A stretch of 64,000 bases of DNA from Aplysia californica (lineage: Eukaryota; Mollusca; Gastropoda; Aplysiida; Aplysiidae). Shown here one piece after another: positions 36,730 to 49,814 of this stretch. A program made the position numbers and the translations under genes. How positions within the stretch are numbered: position 1 is the stretch's first letter; each line of letters begins with the position of its first letter. Location of the stretch: the NCBI RefSeq assembly GCF_000002075.1, contig NW_004797391.1, positions 729,159 to 793,158 on the forward strand. The letters are read 5' to 3'. The notes under the pieces were generated by a model. The model was not told the DNA's origin. It searched no databases and saw only the letters and a program-made list of their open reading frames with translations.

Positions 36730-37914
36730 AGCAAGAGATGGTATTGAAATAACCCCCCCCAAAAACAAAACAAAGCAACAAAACAAAACAAACAACAACA
36801 AAAACCAACTACACAACATGGGTGTACTTGTTAGTTGTCAGTCTGAGAAAAAAAGGTCTGTTTTTCAGGGGAGATAGCGCTATATTGTAATAAATCTTGG
36901 ATTGAACTAAGAAGAGCAGCACCAGATATCAACAATGATAATGATGATATATGATTCTGTGCATTAGCACAGAAAGTTCCCCCTTAGTTTGTACTTGCTT
37001 GTGTTAAGTTACTGAACTGTGGAGCTATTGATCTGGTGTGTTTCCCCTACGCTGTTGTCAAGCTGCTTTCCGTCTGATGGGGGAATGTTTGTGCAAGTGT
37101 TTTGTTTTGAATTTGAAGAGACAATGAGGTTCTACTGCATTCTGTCAGCTGGCTTATGTTGGGTTTGTTTTTTCTGAACTGTACTTACAGTTACAGTACT
37201 GTATAGATTGTGAGCTGAGCTGTGAACTGGGTGACTGCTGCAGTTTTTGAAAATGACATTTATTGTTTGTCCCTCCAGTGTCATCTCTTGCCCCTTCGTG
37301 TAGGCCACACTATTCTGTTTGTGGAAGAGAGACTGGGAACAGATAAGTACAGATGGAAACTAGCAACACTAATGAACTCATATTTTAGAGTTTTTTTTAA
37401 AATAGGGTGAAAATATGGGGGAGGGTGGGGTTGTGTCAACTTGTTCCAGTACATGATAGTCAATGAAACTTCTTTGGTAGGCCAACAGTTATCTGTACAT
37501 GAAGATATGCTGGAAGTATGTTTGTTTCTTTGCGGCCACATTTTTTGATCTGGATGTGTCGCTCAATCTACGAAAGTAGAAAAGACTTGTCATTCCAGAA
37601 AGTGTCTTCATGAATGAACATTTTTTTCATAAGGCTATAACTATTGTTGCTGTTGTAGAAACATAGAAATTCAAATGTTTTTAACTCAACCAGTAAAGAA
37701 AGGTCAAACAGAGTTACAGATTTTTCTTACAATAGCAGAGATATTGACTGGAGAAAATGCATGGTCCAAGTCTCAGAAAAATGACATCAAGTGGAACTGG
37801 TTTTGATGTAGTATGTTATCAAGTCCACAAATTCCAGACTGCCGAATTGGGGACAGTACCGGGAAATTCAGAACAGTTTGCAAACCTGCATGAGTCCAAA
37901 AGATTTCCACCAGT

Positions 37915-38120
37915 GTTTGTGGTATACAGTTAGGCACTTCTCTGTCGAACACAGGAGACCAGAGTTTGATTCCCGAGTGGGGAGAATTTTCAACTTGTAA
38001 GTATTTCAGTCTTTCTTTTGGGATGTTGTGTCCCATTTAGCCGGGATTAACCCAATAGGCAGTGTTGGAAGCCCATTTTCTAAATGATCAAAGTTGTGTT
38101 GATGGGGGAGTGAAAAAACA
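37915..38120 (+). repeat. SINE-like family C copy (best tRNA-like head)
   Basis: TATACAGTTAGGCACTTCTC head, CAGAGTTTGATTCCCGAGTG (strong B-box-like), CTTTTGGGATGTTGTGTCCC, and an end ATCAAAGTTGTGTTGATGGG. Confidence 0.7.
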
Positions 38121-38937
38121 CCTACGTTTAAAAAAAAGTTCATGGCTTGGCCATACCATGAGACTGTCCAGTATCTTCCACCATGAACTTTATAAGAATT
38201 TCATGAATTTGCCTGTGGGTCAGTATAAATTGTTCTTAACTTGTGAGTGTGATAATGATCAGCCTCGGAACTGGTGAAAAAGTATTTCTTTTGGCATTGC
38301 ATACGAATGAACGCTTGTTAAGAAGCTCCCTACTGATGAGGATTGTGTGATTGAATGAAGATGTGTTGAGTAGCCAGAAGCCATCATGGTGGCACCGTGG
38401 TCTCTGTGAGAAGACAAAGTGCAAGTCACGCTTTCCTGGGTTCACATCCCTGAAGTTACTCATCAGGTCATTGTTACAGTTGAGAATATTATTTATTCTA
38501 GGCTTTATTTTAAACTATGTAGCTTTATTAAGCTTCTCATATTATTACTCATAGCTTTATTATATTCCTGTCTACATTTTTTTTTATCTTGCATGTGATC
38601 ATTTATTTTGCTAAACCTTTCTCATCATGTTGAGATTACTAGTTGTTCACTGTCATCAGACATTGTTATAGGGTACTGTAATTTGTAATGAGATTTTGCT
38701 ATTAGAAGCTGGTGCACATTTATTGTGGTGAGTTCAAAGAATAAGATAGGTATTGGCTGTGCAAAAACAAACGCTCAGTTCTGAATGATGAAGATGGAAT
38801 GTACTGAATACAATTGTTGCATTTTGTTGTAAATTATTGACTGTTATGTGACACAAAAAATACATCTGCACTATTGTGTACAATTCCTTTTTTTGTCCAC
38901 TTCTTGTGTTGCGAGCTACTCGGTTGTCTTTTGGGGT

Positions 38938-39128
38938 GGTAAACAGCTTAAGTTGGTGTGATTTGAGGGTGCTCGGATGTGGTTTGCTCCTTCCTTCCTA
39001 TCAAACATTTATCATCCTCATCTCCCCTCCTCCTTTTTTTCGTGTTTGCTAATCACTTGTAACACCTTTAATCTGCGGCACTTATTATGACCTTATTGTG
39101 GTGCAAGTGCCGTAAAATGCTTACTAAA
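38938..39128 (+). repeat. SINE-like family A copy
   Basis: GGGTGCTCGGATGTGGTTTG, TCAAACATTTATCATCC, CTTTAATCTGCGGCAC and ACCTTATTGTGGTGCAAGTG then CCGTAAAATGC. Confidence 0.7.
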
Positions 39129-39542
39129 ACAAACCAAAAAACCCAGCTCAAGTGGTTACTGATGGGGCAACAGCTTTTGTTGTTCTCAAGGACTGTGCCA
39201 CCCTTCTTCATATCCATGTTACTATCAGTCTCATACAGACCTTCTCTCATCAATCTCTCACTGGCAAAATTGAAGGCAAATGAGGCAAGGATAGACCGTG
39301 AATGTCTAACTTGCAAAGTCTTAACAGAAGGATGACTAGGAAAGATAGGACATTTTTAAGAGCATCAGAGCAAAGGAAATAATGACAAACCATGATCACC
39401 CATGTCTTGTCACAGATCTGGTATTAGATGATGATCAGCCTGATTCCAGCTAACTGATCAAGAAGAGTGGCTCGCAGAGCCATCCAGCTCCATTTCACAC
39501 CCATTACAGTTTAGTGCCCTCCATATGCATCAAAACTCTTAA

Positions 39543-40289
39543 GCCCCGGATACACACAACAATAAATTGTATGCAATTTGTCGTATGCGAGAACTGTCCG
39601 TTTTATCAAACTGTGTTGTCTGTGTAAACGTTCCAATTTATCGTCCAGTTTTCTTTTAATCGAGGAGATTCTCGTTTTAAAGCTACCATGTCTCTTTGCA
39701 ACGAAAGCGATTTGCCTGCATTTTATGTGAAGGTTTAGAGCCCGGGACCTAATAAATAAAAGGCGAACACTATCTCAAGATAACGAGAGCCCCCAGCCCC
39801 CTCCCCTGTACATTTTGATAAATAGCAGAACAGTGTCTTTAGAAAAGAGTGGCCATACTGTACTGTGTCGCATGTAGAAGTAGAAACTTTGACTGGACTG
39901 CAGCAGATGTGCAGTGCACCGAGTGACCTTGATACAGAACTTTACCATTGACGATCAATTAAATAATAAAATTGCTAAAATTTACATAATATCACATCAA
40001 ATCGGGTTTCGTGCGAGCTATTTAAGATGCCATAATTATTTTTAAAAGCGCCTTAAGTTTAATCCTGTGCAGAGGCAAATTTTAAAGTGATTCTTAGTCA
40101 CAGCGTGTCTCCCCCAAATCTGAACGTAATAACGCGAAAAATTAGCGCTTGATTTCTTGACCGAGTCTCCAAGCCATCATCCAATTGTCCAAATTTGGTA
40201 TAATTTTGTGGATACACCTAACGATTTATCGTATGATCGTTACGTCATCCAGTTTTAGTACAATTTATCGATATATGTGTAACTGGGCC
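39543..40289. mobile_element. Candidate TIR element with sub-terminal repeats
   Basis: About 747 bp. Left end GCCCCGGATACACACA then AATAAATTGTA; right end reversed GGCCCAGTTACACATA then GATAAATTGTA. ATTTATCG or its reverse recurs near both ends (four or more times). No coding frame and no clear target-site duplication (TAA left, ACG right). GGCCC-type ends with such motifs are seen in Harbinger-like elements, but that assignment is only a guess. Confidence 0.5.
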
Positions 40290-40789
40290 ACGAGGGGCCC
40301 TTCACATGTACGTTCCAACCAGGCGGTTTTAATCAGAGTGGGAACTGATGTTGAAACTGCCGCGTAAAACCGCCATTCGACAGGTCGGCGCATCATCCAC
40401 ATCTCGTGTAGTTTAACCGCAACGAGAGAACTGACAATGATGATTTGCTTGCAATTTATGTGCTGGTCGTGGTGAAGAAAAACAATAAGCAAAAAAAAAA
40501 ATGGATGAAAGATTGGCTTCAGAAAAGAGATCATTGAACTATAGATCCACCAATGCAGGAATTATGACCTCATCCTAATGATTTCAGTAAAAAAATGTTT
40601 ACGCATGTGCGTTTGTGTGTATGTGTGCAAGTGGAAAAAAAAGGGGGGGGGGAAGGTGCGGGCATACAAAGGATTTTAGTGATTTTTTGTATGTCTGTTT
40701 CCTTTTCTCTGTGTGCGCATGTAACAGATAGAGAGAGGGAGTGAGACAGAGAGAAATAACAAACCTGAAAAGTACCACAGCTTGGGCTT

Positions 40790-41062
40790 GTATACATCAT
40801 CAGACCCAGCACCGGACAACTGGCTTCTCTCAACGTTTTTAAATTCCTTCTGGAATTACCCTCGCAGGTTACTAGTTTTTTTAATCACCGAGTCCTTGTT
40901 TGGGTTAGGTTCAAAGCTTCTTATAAAATCGATCAGATTTTCATATGCCCGTTCCTTCTCCAGGAGATTTGAATAGTCTTTGGATTTTATTTCCCAAAGG
41001 CTGTCATGGGATCTGTAAATTTCAATGAATTGAAGAATTTTCTTTTGCGACCATGTTGCCAA
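40790..41062 (-). pseudogene. MADF-domain (Myb/SANT-like) fragment
   Basis: The minus strand reads WSQKKILQFIEIYRSHDSLW, EIKSKDYSNLLEKERAYENL and IDFIRSFEPNPNKDSVIKKT then SNLRG, followed by TAA at + 40857-40859. The same frame goes on FQKEFKNVERSQLSGAGSDD then VYKPKLWYFS. Together these have the MADF layout: aromatic-rich first helix, LW motif, central helix, LR motif, SG-GxDDxYxPxLWYF end. MADF proteins are DNA-binding and occur as host regulators and as partners of PIF/Harbinger transposons. The in-frame stop and lack of clear flanking exons suggest a relic. Confidence 0.65.
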
Positions 41063-44000
41063 TTTGCAGTATGTTTAGTTGTTTAGCTTGCGCAGGCAAT
41101 CAAGTGTGTTCTTTAGATCAACTGCACATCGTGACACAGGCCAACACTGTTCTGAACCCCTTCACCTTCAGTGAATGCATGTATACATATATGTATGTAT
41201 AATGTGGAATATTGTTTTCTCTTCAATTATTGAAAAACCGCAAATGCTCAGATCTTGCCTTAAAATTGGGTTGCTGGTTTAAAAAATATGTGTGGTAAAT
41301 TGTTTTGAAGACATTGGCAGTGACAATATAAGCCGGCTTAGCCAGTGATGTCACGCAAACGTTGTCGTCGACGGAATGTGCTTAACTGTAGTAAAAAAAT
41401 CCAACTTGTTGAAACAGCCGGTTCGGCCTCCCGGTTTAACTTTATTCTAGCAGTTTTTCATCCACATCTGCAGTTGTCGCTAGGTTTGCCTTTTCATTCT
41501 GAACCACCAGTTTGTAACATAGATGTGTAGGGCCTCTTATCAAATTCTGGCCAACTGCAAATAATCATATGTACAACAGAATGTTCTCGCAATAAAAGTT
41601 AAAAAACAAACAAACCCAAAGGCACATACACATTCTGCATCATGAGGTTTATTTCAGGGTTTTTTTTGTCAAAGACTACTATTGGTTGATGATATGACCA
41701 GCTAGAGAATAACTTAATAACAACAGATAAAATGATGATGGTGACAAACAGTGACCAATGAGAGAATGGTCCAAATGGTCGTGATATAACAGCTATGTAC
41801 ACCAACATACAGTATATGCAGCAAACTCATCAGTACTTCCCCACCCCTTCTCTCTCACTCCTCTCCAATCACCTCAGAAATAGCCACCATCACAGATTGT
41901 CCGAGTCACCACCTAATACAAAAACATCCATTAATTCACTTATGAGCTATGGGCTAGAAAACACAAGTCCTGGCAGCGATCTTAAGCAAACTACATAAAA
42001 TAATAGGAACAATAATTCTTTAAAAGATAGGACTTAATTGTTGTGTCTCTGTACTCTGGTCTTGAGAATTATCTGAAGTAGCAGAGAACTGATCTAAAAA
42101 TCTTGCAATGTGTTAGTAATTTTTACATCTGACGTATTTGCTTTTATTTTTCCCGAACTATTGAAACTAGTTAGAAGAATTTCAGAATACGAGCAAGATA
42201 TTGACAGCCTGAAAAAGAGACAAAACTTTCTTCATAAATGGTGTTCACTTTTGATTCTGAAACGAAACAAAAACACAACCTCTCTCCCAAACTAACAACC
42301 ATATCTTTGAACAGACTTTATAAAGTGAAAAGTATACAAATAGCATTGATTTTTCTAGCATTATCATAATACTATTATCAACAGATTAACCACCAAAAAA
42401 AAAGAAGGTAAATAAACAAAATTTAAAAAATAAAATAGCGCCAGGGGGTATAATAATAATCTACAGCCCCTCAAAAAGAATAGAAAAAAACATTCATTTT
42501 TGTGCCCTCTAAACAGACTAAAACAATTCAAATATCAAAGTACAAATAAAAAAAAAATCTCCCTTTAGACTTAACTGAAAAGGTGTGCAAGTAAGGACAA
42601 GTGGACCACAAAAAGAAAAATATAGCAAAATCTTTGCCAGGACAACACAGCAGCGAGCATTTATTGTCCTTTCACTCAAGAACATCAAGAGCAGACAACT
42701 CACCACAAAGGTATGCACACACAGGAGGAACCATGGCTATTAACAGACGACCAAAACTCGACAGTGTCAATAGGAAGGAAAACTAACACTTCCGTAATAA
42801 ATACCCCCTACAGACTTTATTCAAAGGGTTATAAAATGACCCTCGAACCAGGAACTGACGTTGGAGTGTTTAACAAAACAAAAAAGCATTATGGTATCCA
42901 TTCAGCAACAATACAAAATACTGGTACAAAAAGTTTCTTGGGATAAAATGACCATACAATTGGGGATAACTTATGTGTGTTTACAAAGACTACTTTTCAT
43001 ACAGTAACCCCCAGTCAGTATCTACCGCTAACGCCCACAAACAAGGGAAACAGAATCCTTTAAAATACAAATATACAAAAACTATATGAACTATTTGAAT
43101 TAATTCACACAGACTTGCACTGCAATCTCGAGACATCTCCTCTCTTCCCCGGACTCTCAAAAGCAGTAATTCATTGATTTTAAAAAATGTTCTATGAATG
43201 CATTTAATAAAATCTCATTGAGATTGATTTTCTTTTTAAAAAAGGGATGAAAAAATTGCTGGCATTGTAATATATCTGCATCAAAATCACAAGTAAAAAC
43301 AAAAGCATTTACAGTACGGAGCATGAAGATGCAGTCTTTTTTTTTTCTCTTCTGTACAAAAAAAATAAATGAAGTTTCACTTAAAGCACGAGACAACATT
43401 GAAAGGTTATATGTATCAAATCATCAATGGAATAGCAGTAAATATCCTCTGTACAATATACACATATCCATACTTAGAAAAAAAACCCCATAACAATCAG
43501 TTTTGACTAGCTGTACAGCAAACAAGTTTTCATGGGAAGGGGAGGAACATGCTGATTAAGAACTGATATATTTCCATACTATAATATGAACATGTCTGAA
43601 ACATAGTGATATTATAACACAAGAAGACAGTGCAAAAACGTTGTGTCACGGCCTCAATACCAGTGCACAACACTATACAGAAAAACACGAGGAAAAAAAC
43701 ATCACTGAGGTTTGCTGATCCATGTGCCAAGATGAGAACAAAGATTTCTCTTCGTAACGAGAACTGACATGGGTTCCGAGATGAGTGAATGAAATTGCTT
43801 TCTGTGGCGCATCACAGTAAAATCTTTGGTAAAATTTGTCGATACATCTAGCGATAGGAGGGGGAGAAATCTGTGTCAACAAGCTGAGGGCAACGGTAGC
43901 CAATGTAAGGACCCCAAGTGCACCAATACCAACAAGAGTTCCCCCAAGGGGTCTGAAGACAGATGAGGAGCACACCACATTGCTTGTGAACTGCACCCTT

Positions 44001-44754
44001 ACATACTCACACAACAGAACGCCTAAAATTGTATCAAAACATTGTCAAAATTGCCAAAAGTATGGCTGGGAATACTCTCCCTCTTCACAGACCTGACATC
44101 TACTGCTGCTATTTTAGATTTACAAATACTGAACCATACAGTACCTAGAAGAAAAAAAAGAAAGTCTGGGTGAGGGTGTGCTTTAAGTCCTTCCAATTTC
44201 CTCTTTTTTCACTTCCCAAATTCTATACATCAATTTCAGATTCCTATTGAAAACTACATTACTTCAGGTCACATTAATAAGTTTTAAGTGAACTGATGGT
44301 GACTTAAAATTAAAATTTTGCAGCTCTCATTTTTTTGTTCATAGAACCAGTCAACTGGTGTGTGTGTGTGTGCCTGCTGGAAAATGAAATTCCACAAAGC
44401 AGATGTCTGGGTTGTCATCTAGTGGAAACAACACAAGACTAAGAACACACATTGGAATCCAAACAGGCTTTCAAAGAGTTCCAGCACACTTCAAGATGAA
44501 ATGGGAGCTTTTATGAGCAAAAAAAAAAAAAGGCCATGTGATCTTTGGTCCTCAAAAGAAACAAGTCTACCTAGGTATAGTGTTTACATATTTGTGCAGA
44601 ATATAATATTATCACGAGAACAAAGTCCATGGAATTTCCCCCCTGTACATAAAATAAATATTTGATCTTTTCGCCAAACTCCTACTCATGTGTATACATT
44701 GTGCAAAGAGTGTGGACTAATCTCAGCCATTAAAGGAGGATTTTCTTTCATGCA

Positions 44755-44890
44755 TGCGAGTGGATGGAGGATGCCACTGATTGGTCCATCTTTTCTTTAC
44801 TCCTTTTGTTTCAGTCTGTTGATCTTTGTTTTTCCCTGCACTAAATGGCAGATGTGTCCATCTGCTTCCCTGTCATGCAACAAAGCCACA
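44755..44890 (+). repeat. SINE-like family H copy
   Basis: GAGTGGATGGAGGATGCCAC, TGATTGGTCCATCTTTTC, TTTTTCCCTGCACTAAATGG then CAGATGTGTCCATCTGCTTC. Confidence 0.55.
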
Positions 44891-46162
44891 GAATGCAGCG
44901 GTTCAGACAATATCTCTGGCAATTATTTTGATAATAATAATAATAATCTATTTTCAGTTTGGTTCATACTACCCACCAGAGTCTGGGAGGCTCACAAATG
45001 ACTAAAAATGAACTACCTCTACCAAACCTCACTGATTTTTACACATACAGAGATTATACAAATGTTTGCTGTGTGCTTGATGTCTTGTCACTTACACAAA
45101 AAATTTACCCAACACACAGCACATGAGAAGATGTAAAGAGACGACTTACAATAGCACAGAGCTGCCTCAGACAAATTTAGTCATAAACACTGAACCAAAG
45201 GTATCGGACAAGACCAGGCCATCAGATGTAGGTGTCTTTAAACATTGTCCAAAAACAGACGAGAGTACCTTTTTTTTCTTTCTTTTTTAATATCAAAAAG
45301 TTACATGTACAGGGCAGCTGCTGCTTCTATGAAATGTTCACAACATTATCTATTTTACCATTTTACCACAGAGGGGCGAGACAACGTATAAAGGCTGAAG
45401 ACGTCACACCCCAGGTCTGAAACAAGAAACATTCATGATAAGAAAACAATCACACAATAGAATCGAGGACCTTTCTGAATCTGGTCGAGTCATCCGAGCA
45501 CCCGTAACTCTAGCATCACTGGCCCATAAACAGGTGGGAGTCTTTTCAAACATGTGTGATGAGTGAGGAGAAGGTTTACTGTCTTGTCAATAAATTATCC
45601 AGGCTGTAGACCTCTATACATTAGGCTCAAATGTACTATACAATATATATGGACTGGCTCTTTGCTGCAAGGCAAAACATCGCAACCTGATGAGGGTTGT
45701 GATTTAAAGGGGCTGCAAGTGAGGGGACACTTGCTCAGGCTACAAAAAGGACAATATGTCTGTGGTCTCTATGCATCTCCTGTCATTCTGCTTGTCATAC
45801 TGCAAGATTACTACAGCTTTCTTCTCCTCTCAATCCAAAGCAACATCCTGCTCCCTAATGATACTACGTTTCATTTGACATCCCAGAGGAAACGCTTTTG
45901 TTCTTTTATGATTCTCTTTGAGTGTCGGAATTCAATGTTCTATTTGTCAGCATTCTTATCTGAAAACTCAATGATCAGGAAATATTTCCAAGGGAAGTTC
46001 TCCCTTCCTCAACAATACGATGTCACTCTTTTTGACAGGCAGCAAATATCAGTACACTGACAACAGGGCCAGCAGACTAGAACTCAGTTCCGAAACTCGT
46101 GGCAGCTGAGGGAGCTTGGGAGGGTGCTTGAGAAGGTGTGGGAGAGAGAAAAGGGGGGGGGG

Positions 46163-46164
<2 letters not shown>

Positions 46165-46254
<90 letters not shown>

Positions 46255-46275
46255 AGAAGAGAGAGAGAAGAGAGA
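46165..46275. repeat. (GA)n microsatellite
   Basis: About 85 bp of pure GA preceded by a G run and followed by GAAGAGAGA variants, in the MED13 downstream region. Confidence 0.95.
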
Positions 46276-46990
46276 AAGGACACAAAAGAGGAAGAGCGAG
46301 TACCTCAGCAAACAGCAAGTCAGTCAGGGCAGAGGCTGGGTAGAGTGTAAGGGTCACAACCCACAGGCCACCACCAGCAGAACAACAGGACGGGTGTTGT
46401 TGAACTGTTCCCTTTGACTTATCTCCTCCTACTCCTCTCACCTGAACACATACATCAGTGCTCACAAGCTGTAGAGAAAACTTCATGTCCATGCCCCCCT
46501 GTCCATGTCAAGAACAAAAGTGTCATCACAGTCTGTTCACACCACCACATCATTATCCGCAGGCAGAAACACACACACACACGCATATATAGCGCTCAGT
46601 AAGTCCAGCAAGGTGAAGGCTGTACGTGTCTGTGTGGAAGAGAACCAATCGGAAGCCTCTCCTTTGATTCTGCACATTTGTGGACTTGCGCTTCTCATAG
46701 CACGGATTCAGCACTTTCTACTGAAATGCTTCAGGGACACAAGACGCTCGTTCTCTCCAGCCATGGCTGTGATTGTGGCTGTCAGGCCCATCGGCACACA
46801 CAAGACAAGAGCAGATGGAAACCGATGCACTGAAGATATACAGGTCTCCACAATGGGCACCAGCTTTCCATTCTTCTCTCTCTCTCTTTCTCTCCACTTC
46901 CATTCACATCCTGTATATGAGTGAAAGACCAGTGGGTGAATTTCCCCGCTCCGCAGGGACAAACAGATCAGTCTGTGTCTTGTGCGACGC

Positions 46991-49814
46991 TCACACGAAA
47001 GCGTTGAGGGCATGGTATAGCTGCATGAGCACCACAAAGTGCACTGGCAGGCAAGAGCGGCGGTCGTTGAGCACAGGGTCAAAGGTCAGCCAGGAGAGGG
47101 CGTTGTAGTTTTCCAACACATACCTGGTGGGGTGACCAAAAAATTATTTAATTTACAATTCTCAATGAGACAGGATATTGAAATCATAGAACTTTTTTCC
47201 AAAAATTTAAAAAAAATACCGTAAGCCTAACAGAGCTCTACAAAACTTTAAGGGCTAGCCATCATCTTACGATGGAAATAATTTCATAACTGTTGCAAGA
47301 AAAAAAGAACATCTCTCTTAGGCCTTCCTTTACTGGGCAAGTAAAACTCAGTGGAGTAAATTTTTGTTCTTACAACCTCGACAATGTTCTCTACTTGAGA
47401 TAAAAATCTGTCACTTTGTCAAGAATTCCACACGAGTGGTGGCTTACAAGACTGGCGCACGTCTACAAGACAAAATGAAAACATTTAAAATGAAAGGTTA
47501 GGTACCTGAGCACATCACAAGTCATGTGTGAGTCCAGGGCGTGCGGCTTGCTCCTGTTGTCGGTCTTGTGCAGGAAGTCGTCGTGTTTGGAGGACTCGTT
47601 GATGTGCAGAGCAGACTGAGAGACCACAGAAGAGAAATAATAACAGATTAATAGACTGCATTTACAAGGCACAAAGTCTTCTTGAAAAAAGACTCTATGC
47701 ACTCAACAATTTATCAATATTACCCAACAGATCTTGGTTCATTCCCCAGCATTGTCAATTTTTTGGAAGCATTCACAGGTCAGAAATCAGTGACACGAAG
47801 CCCAAAAATATTCATCAACTGCCTCTCCTATCAATTCGACAGTAAAATGGCTTTCTCTCTGTGGGGATACTTTATAATACTGCCAACTTTTCAAATGATA
47901 TATTCACTAATGGCTGATGAATAAGAATAGCTAGTCTGCAGGGCGACACTTTTACGAAATAAAGACTTTTTATGTTCGGCAGATAGCAGCATTTAGGACA
48001 TACCGACTTCAATTCATTTAGCAAGACAAACAGAAATAACCCAACCCAACACCACCCAAAAAATAAAACTGCAAAAATAAACATTTACACAAAACCTCAC
48101 AATTTACGCAAAAAATCAACAGACAAGAGACATGATGCATTCAATCACAGATTTCACCAAAAAAAACAACAGCAAACCCACACCAATATGAGATGAGGTG
48201 AACAGTAGTATATATGCGGCAGCCTTACCTTGAAGACATGAGGATTGGTAAACTCATTCTCCGGGCAGGCTGACCAAAACCACTTGGGCAGTGGGCCCGG
48301 TGGGGCAGTGGAGATGTAGTAGCCCATGGCCAGGGGCTGCTGGAGGAGGTTCACATCGTCCTGGGGGTCCAGCAGGTTCTCCGTCAGGCTCTGTGCACAC
48401 AACACAATGCAACCTTGTCAGCAAACAATCAAGTCCATAGGTACAACCAGTAGGGTTAATAACAAGCAAAGCCCTTTAATGCAATTACTAGAAGAATACC
48501 ATTTTTTAAAAACAGCCTCTACCATAACATCAGCATTTACAAGGAATCAGCTAAAAATCTACCAAAACTCCTTAATAAAGTAATTTGACTAATAGCATGG
48601 AAATTTCTTTCAATGTGTGGCTACAGGTTTTAAGTCCACCCTGACAGCCCACTTCAAAGAACACCCTGTTTGGGATTCAAATCACAACCATCCGCACAGT
48701 AGTCTAGCATGTGCCCCCATGACGATTCTCAGCACATTAGAAAAGAACAGCATTGCGTTACAAAACATTTCCATAAGCCAATTCAAGAAAAAAACATGAA
48801 CAAGTGTTTTGCAAATTTTCACCCAAACTTTTGTGTAAGTGACAGATCAATGTGTCTGGCTGGAGGTGGCTGAAGAAGGTGCAACTACTTACGGCTGAAG
48901 GCCCATTTGTCTTTGAGAACGGCCTGTTGGTGTTGCTTGTGGGTGACACCGGAGGGCTGGTGGTCGGCGCGTCAAAGTTGTCGCCAAATATGTCCAGGAA
49001 GCCCCCCATGTCCTCCCCCATTTGGTTGATGTCGGAGAAAACATCATCTAGTTCTAAATGAGAGGTGAAGTCGTTCTGGGGGTCCTGCTGCAGAGGGTTG
49101 GCATTCACCTGTTGTAGCAAAAAGACAAATGTAAAGCTTGAAGAGGTTACAGTTGCTAACAGTATTCTTAATTCATAAAGGGTGCAAAAAAGATATTTTA
49201 AACATATCTTTTAAACCTTTCTATTCAAATGAGTATAACTCAGCCCGACACTTGCACTCTAGATAAAGCACAAGTTTTAAGTGGATATATCAGACTTATG
49301 GTTACCAGGGGGGGGAAAAATATTAAAGTACCATAAGATGATTCAATCTCTAAAATAAGCTTCCTAAAACAATCAAATCATGTTTTAATAGCTATTCCCA
49401 CAGGCAGAGACAGCAGTAATTGGTTTTGTTTTGCTTTTAGAATAACCTGTGCTCATACTGTGAGTGAAGTGTACACCATACATTACTCACTATAGAAAAA
49501 TTATCAACCTGTAATATTTACGTCGTTAATGACATATTTTCTTAGAATGTAAAATAGAAGAGTGAATTATCTTGTAAATAATCTATAAAATCTTCGATAC
49601 AAATCAAGACAGATGTTTAATAACGTAAGTCGATTTCTAAAGAATGTCTTGTTCAGAAACGAGTCCTAAACATCTATAATTAATGCAGATAGCTGACCTG
49701 AGCGGTGGCAGAAGTGGGGAAGACCAGAATGTGGGTCACGCTGGCATCACGAGGTGTCTGTAATGGAATGCTGCTGCTCTGTTTCTCCTCCTGTTTCATA
49801 GCATCAACCACCAC
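46991..49814 (-). CDS. MED13: MED13 exons: C-terminus and stop
   Basis: Exons 49698-49814, 48893-49108, 48229-48390, 47506-47615 and 46991-47123. Landmarks: [20 protein letters not shown] (human [20 protein letters not shown]), an acidic [15 protein letters not shown] linker, [67 protein letters not shown], and [20 protein letters not shown]. The protein ends NAFV, where human ends FIMNML. Confidence 0.97.

Larger units (their letters stand above)
33930..41640. other. Intergenic region between convergent ANKFY1 and MED13
   Basis: About 7.7 kb with no host gene recognised. It holds C copies (35296, 37915), B3 (36327), A6 (38938), a TIR element (39543-40289) and a MADF-domain relic (40790-41062, minus). 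The remaining sequence is AT-rich without long frames. Confidence 0.6.
41640..46990 (-). other. MED13: Downstream region / possible long 3' UTR of MED13
   Basis: No conserved coding sequence was seen in these 5.3 kb. The minus strand is T-rich and carries several AATAAA hexamers (for example at + 41648-41653, 42143-42148 and 42660-42665). A GA/CT microsatellite lies at 46165-46275 and an H-type SINE at 44755-44890. Where the transcript ends is unknown. Confidence 0.35.

Noticed and set aside
40265-40534. 90-codon minus-strand frame next to the TIR element
   Set aside because: No transposase motif could be recognised in it.
43673-44014. 113-codon minus-strand frame with a hydrophobic stretch
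   Set aside because: It lies in the likely MED13 3' UTR, has no recognised family and no flanking exons; the opposite strand is also open there.
46049-46492. Ser/Leu and Arg/Glu repeat frames
   Set aside because: They are translations of the GA/CT microsatellite.
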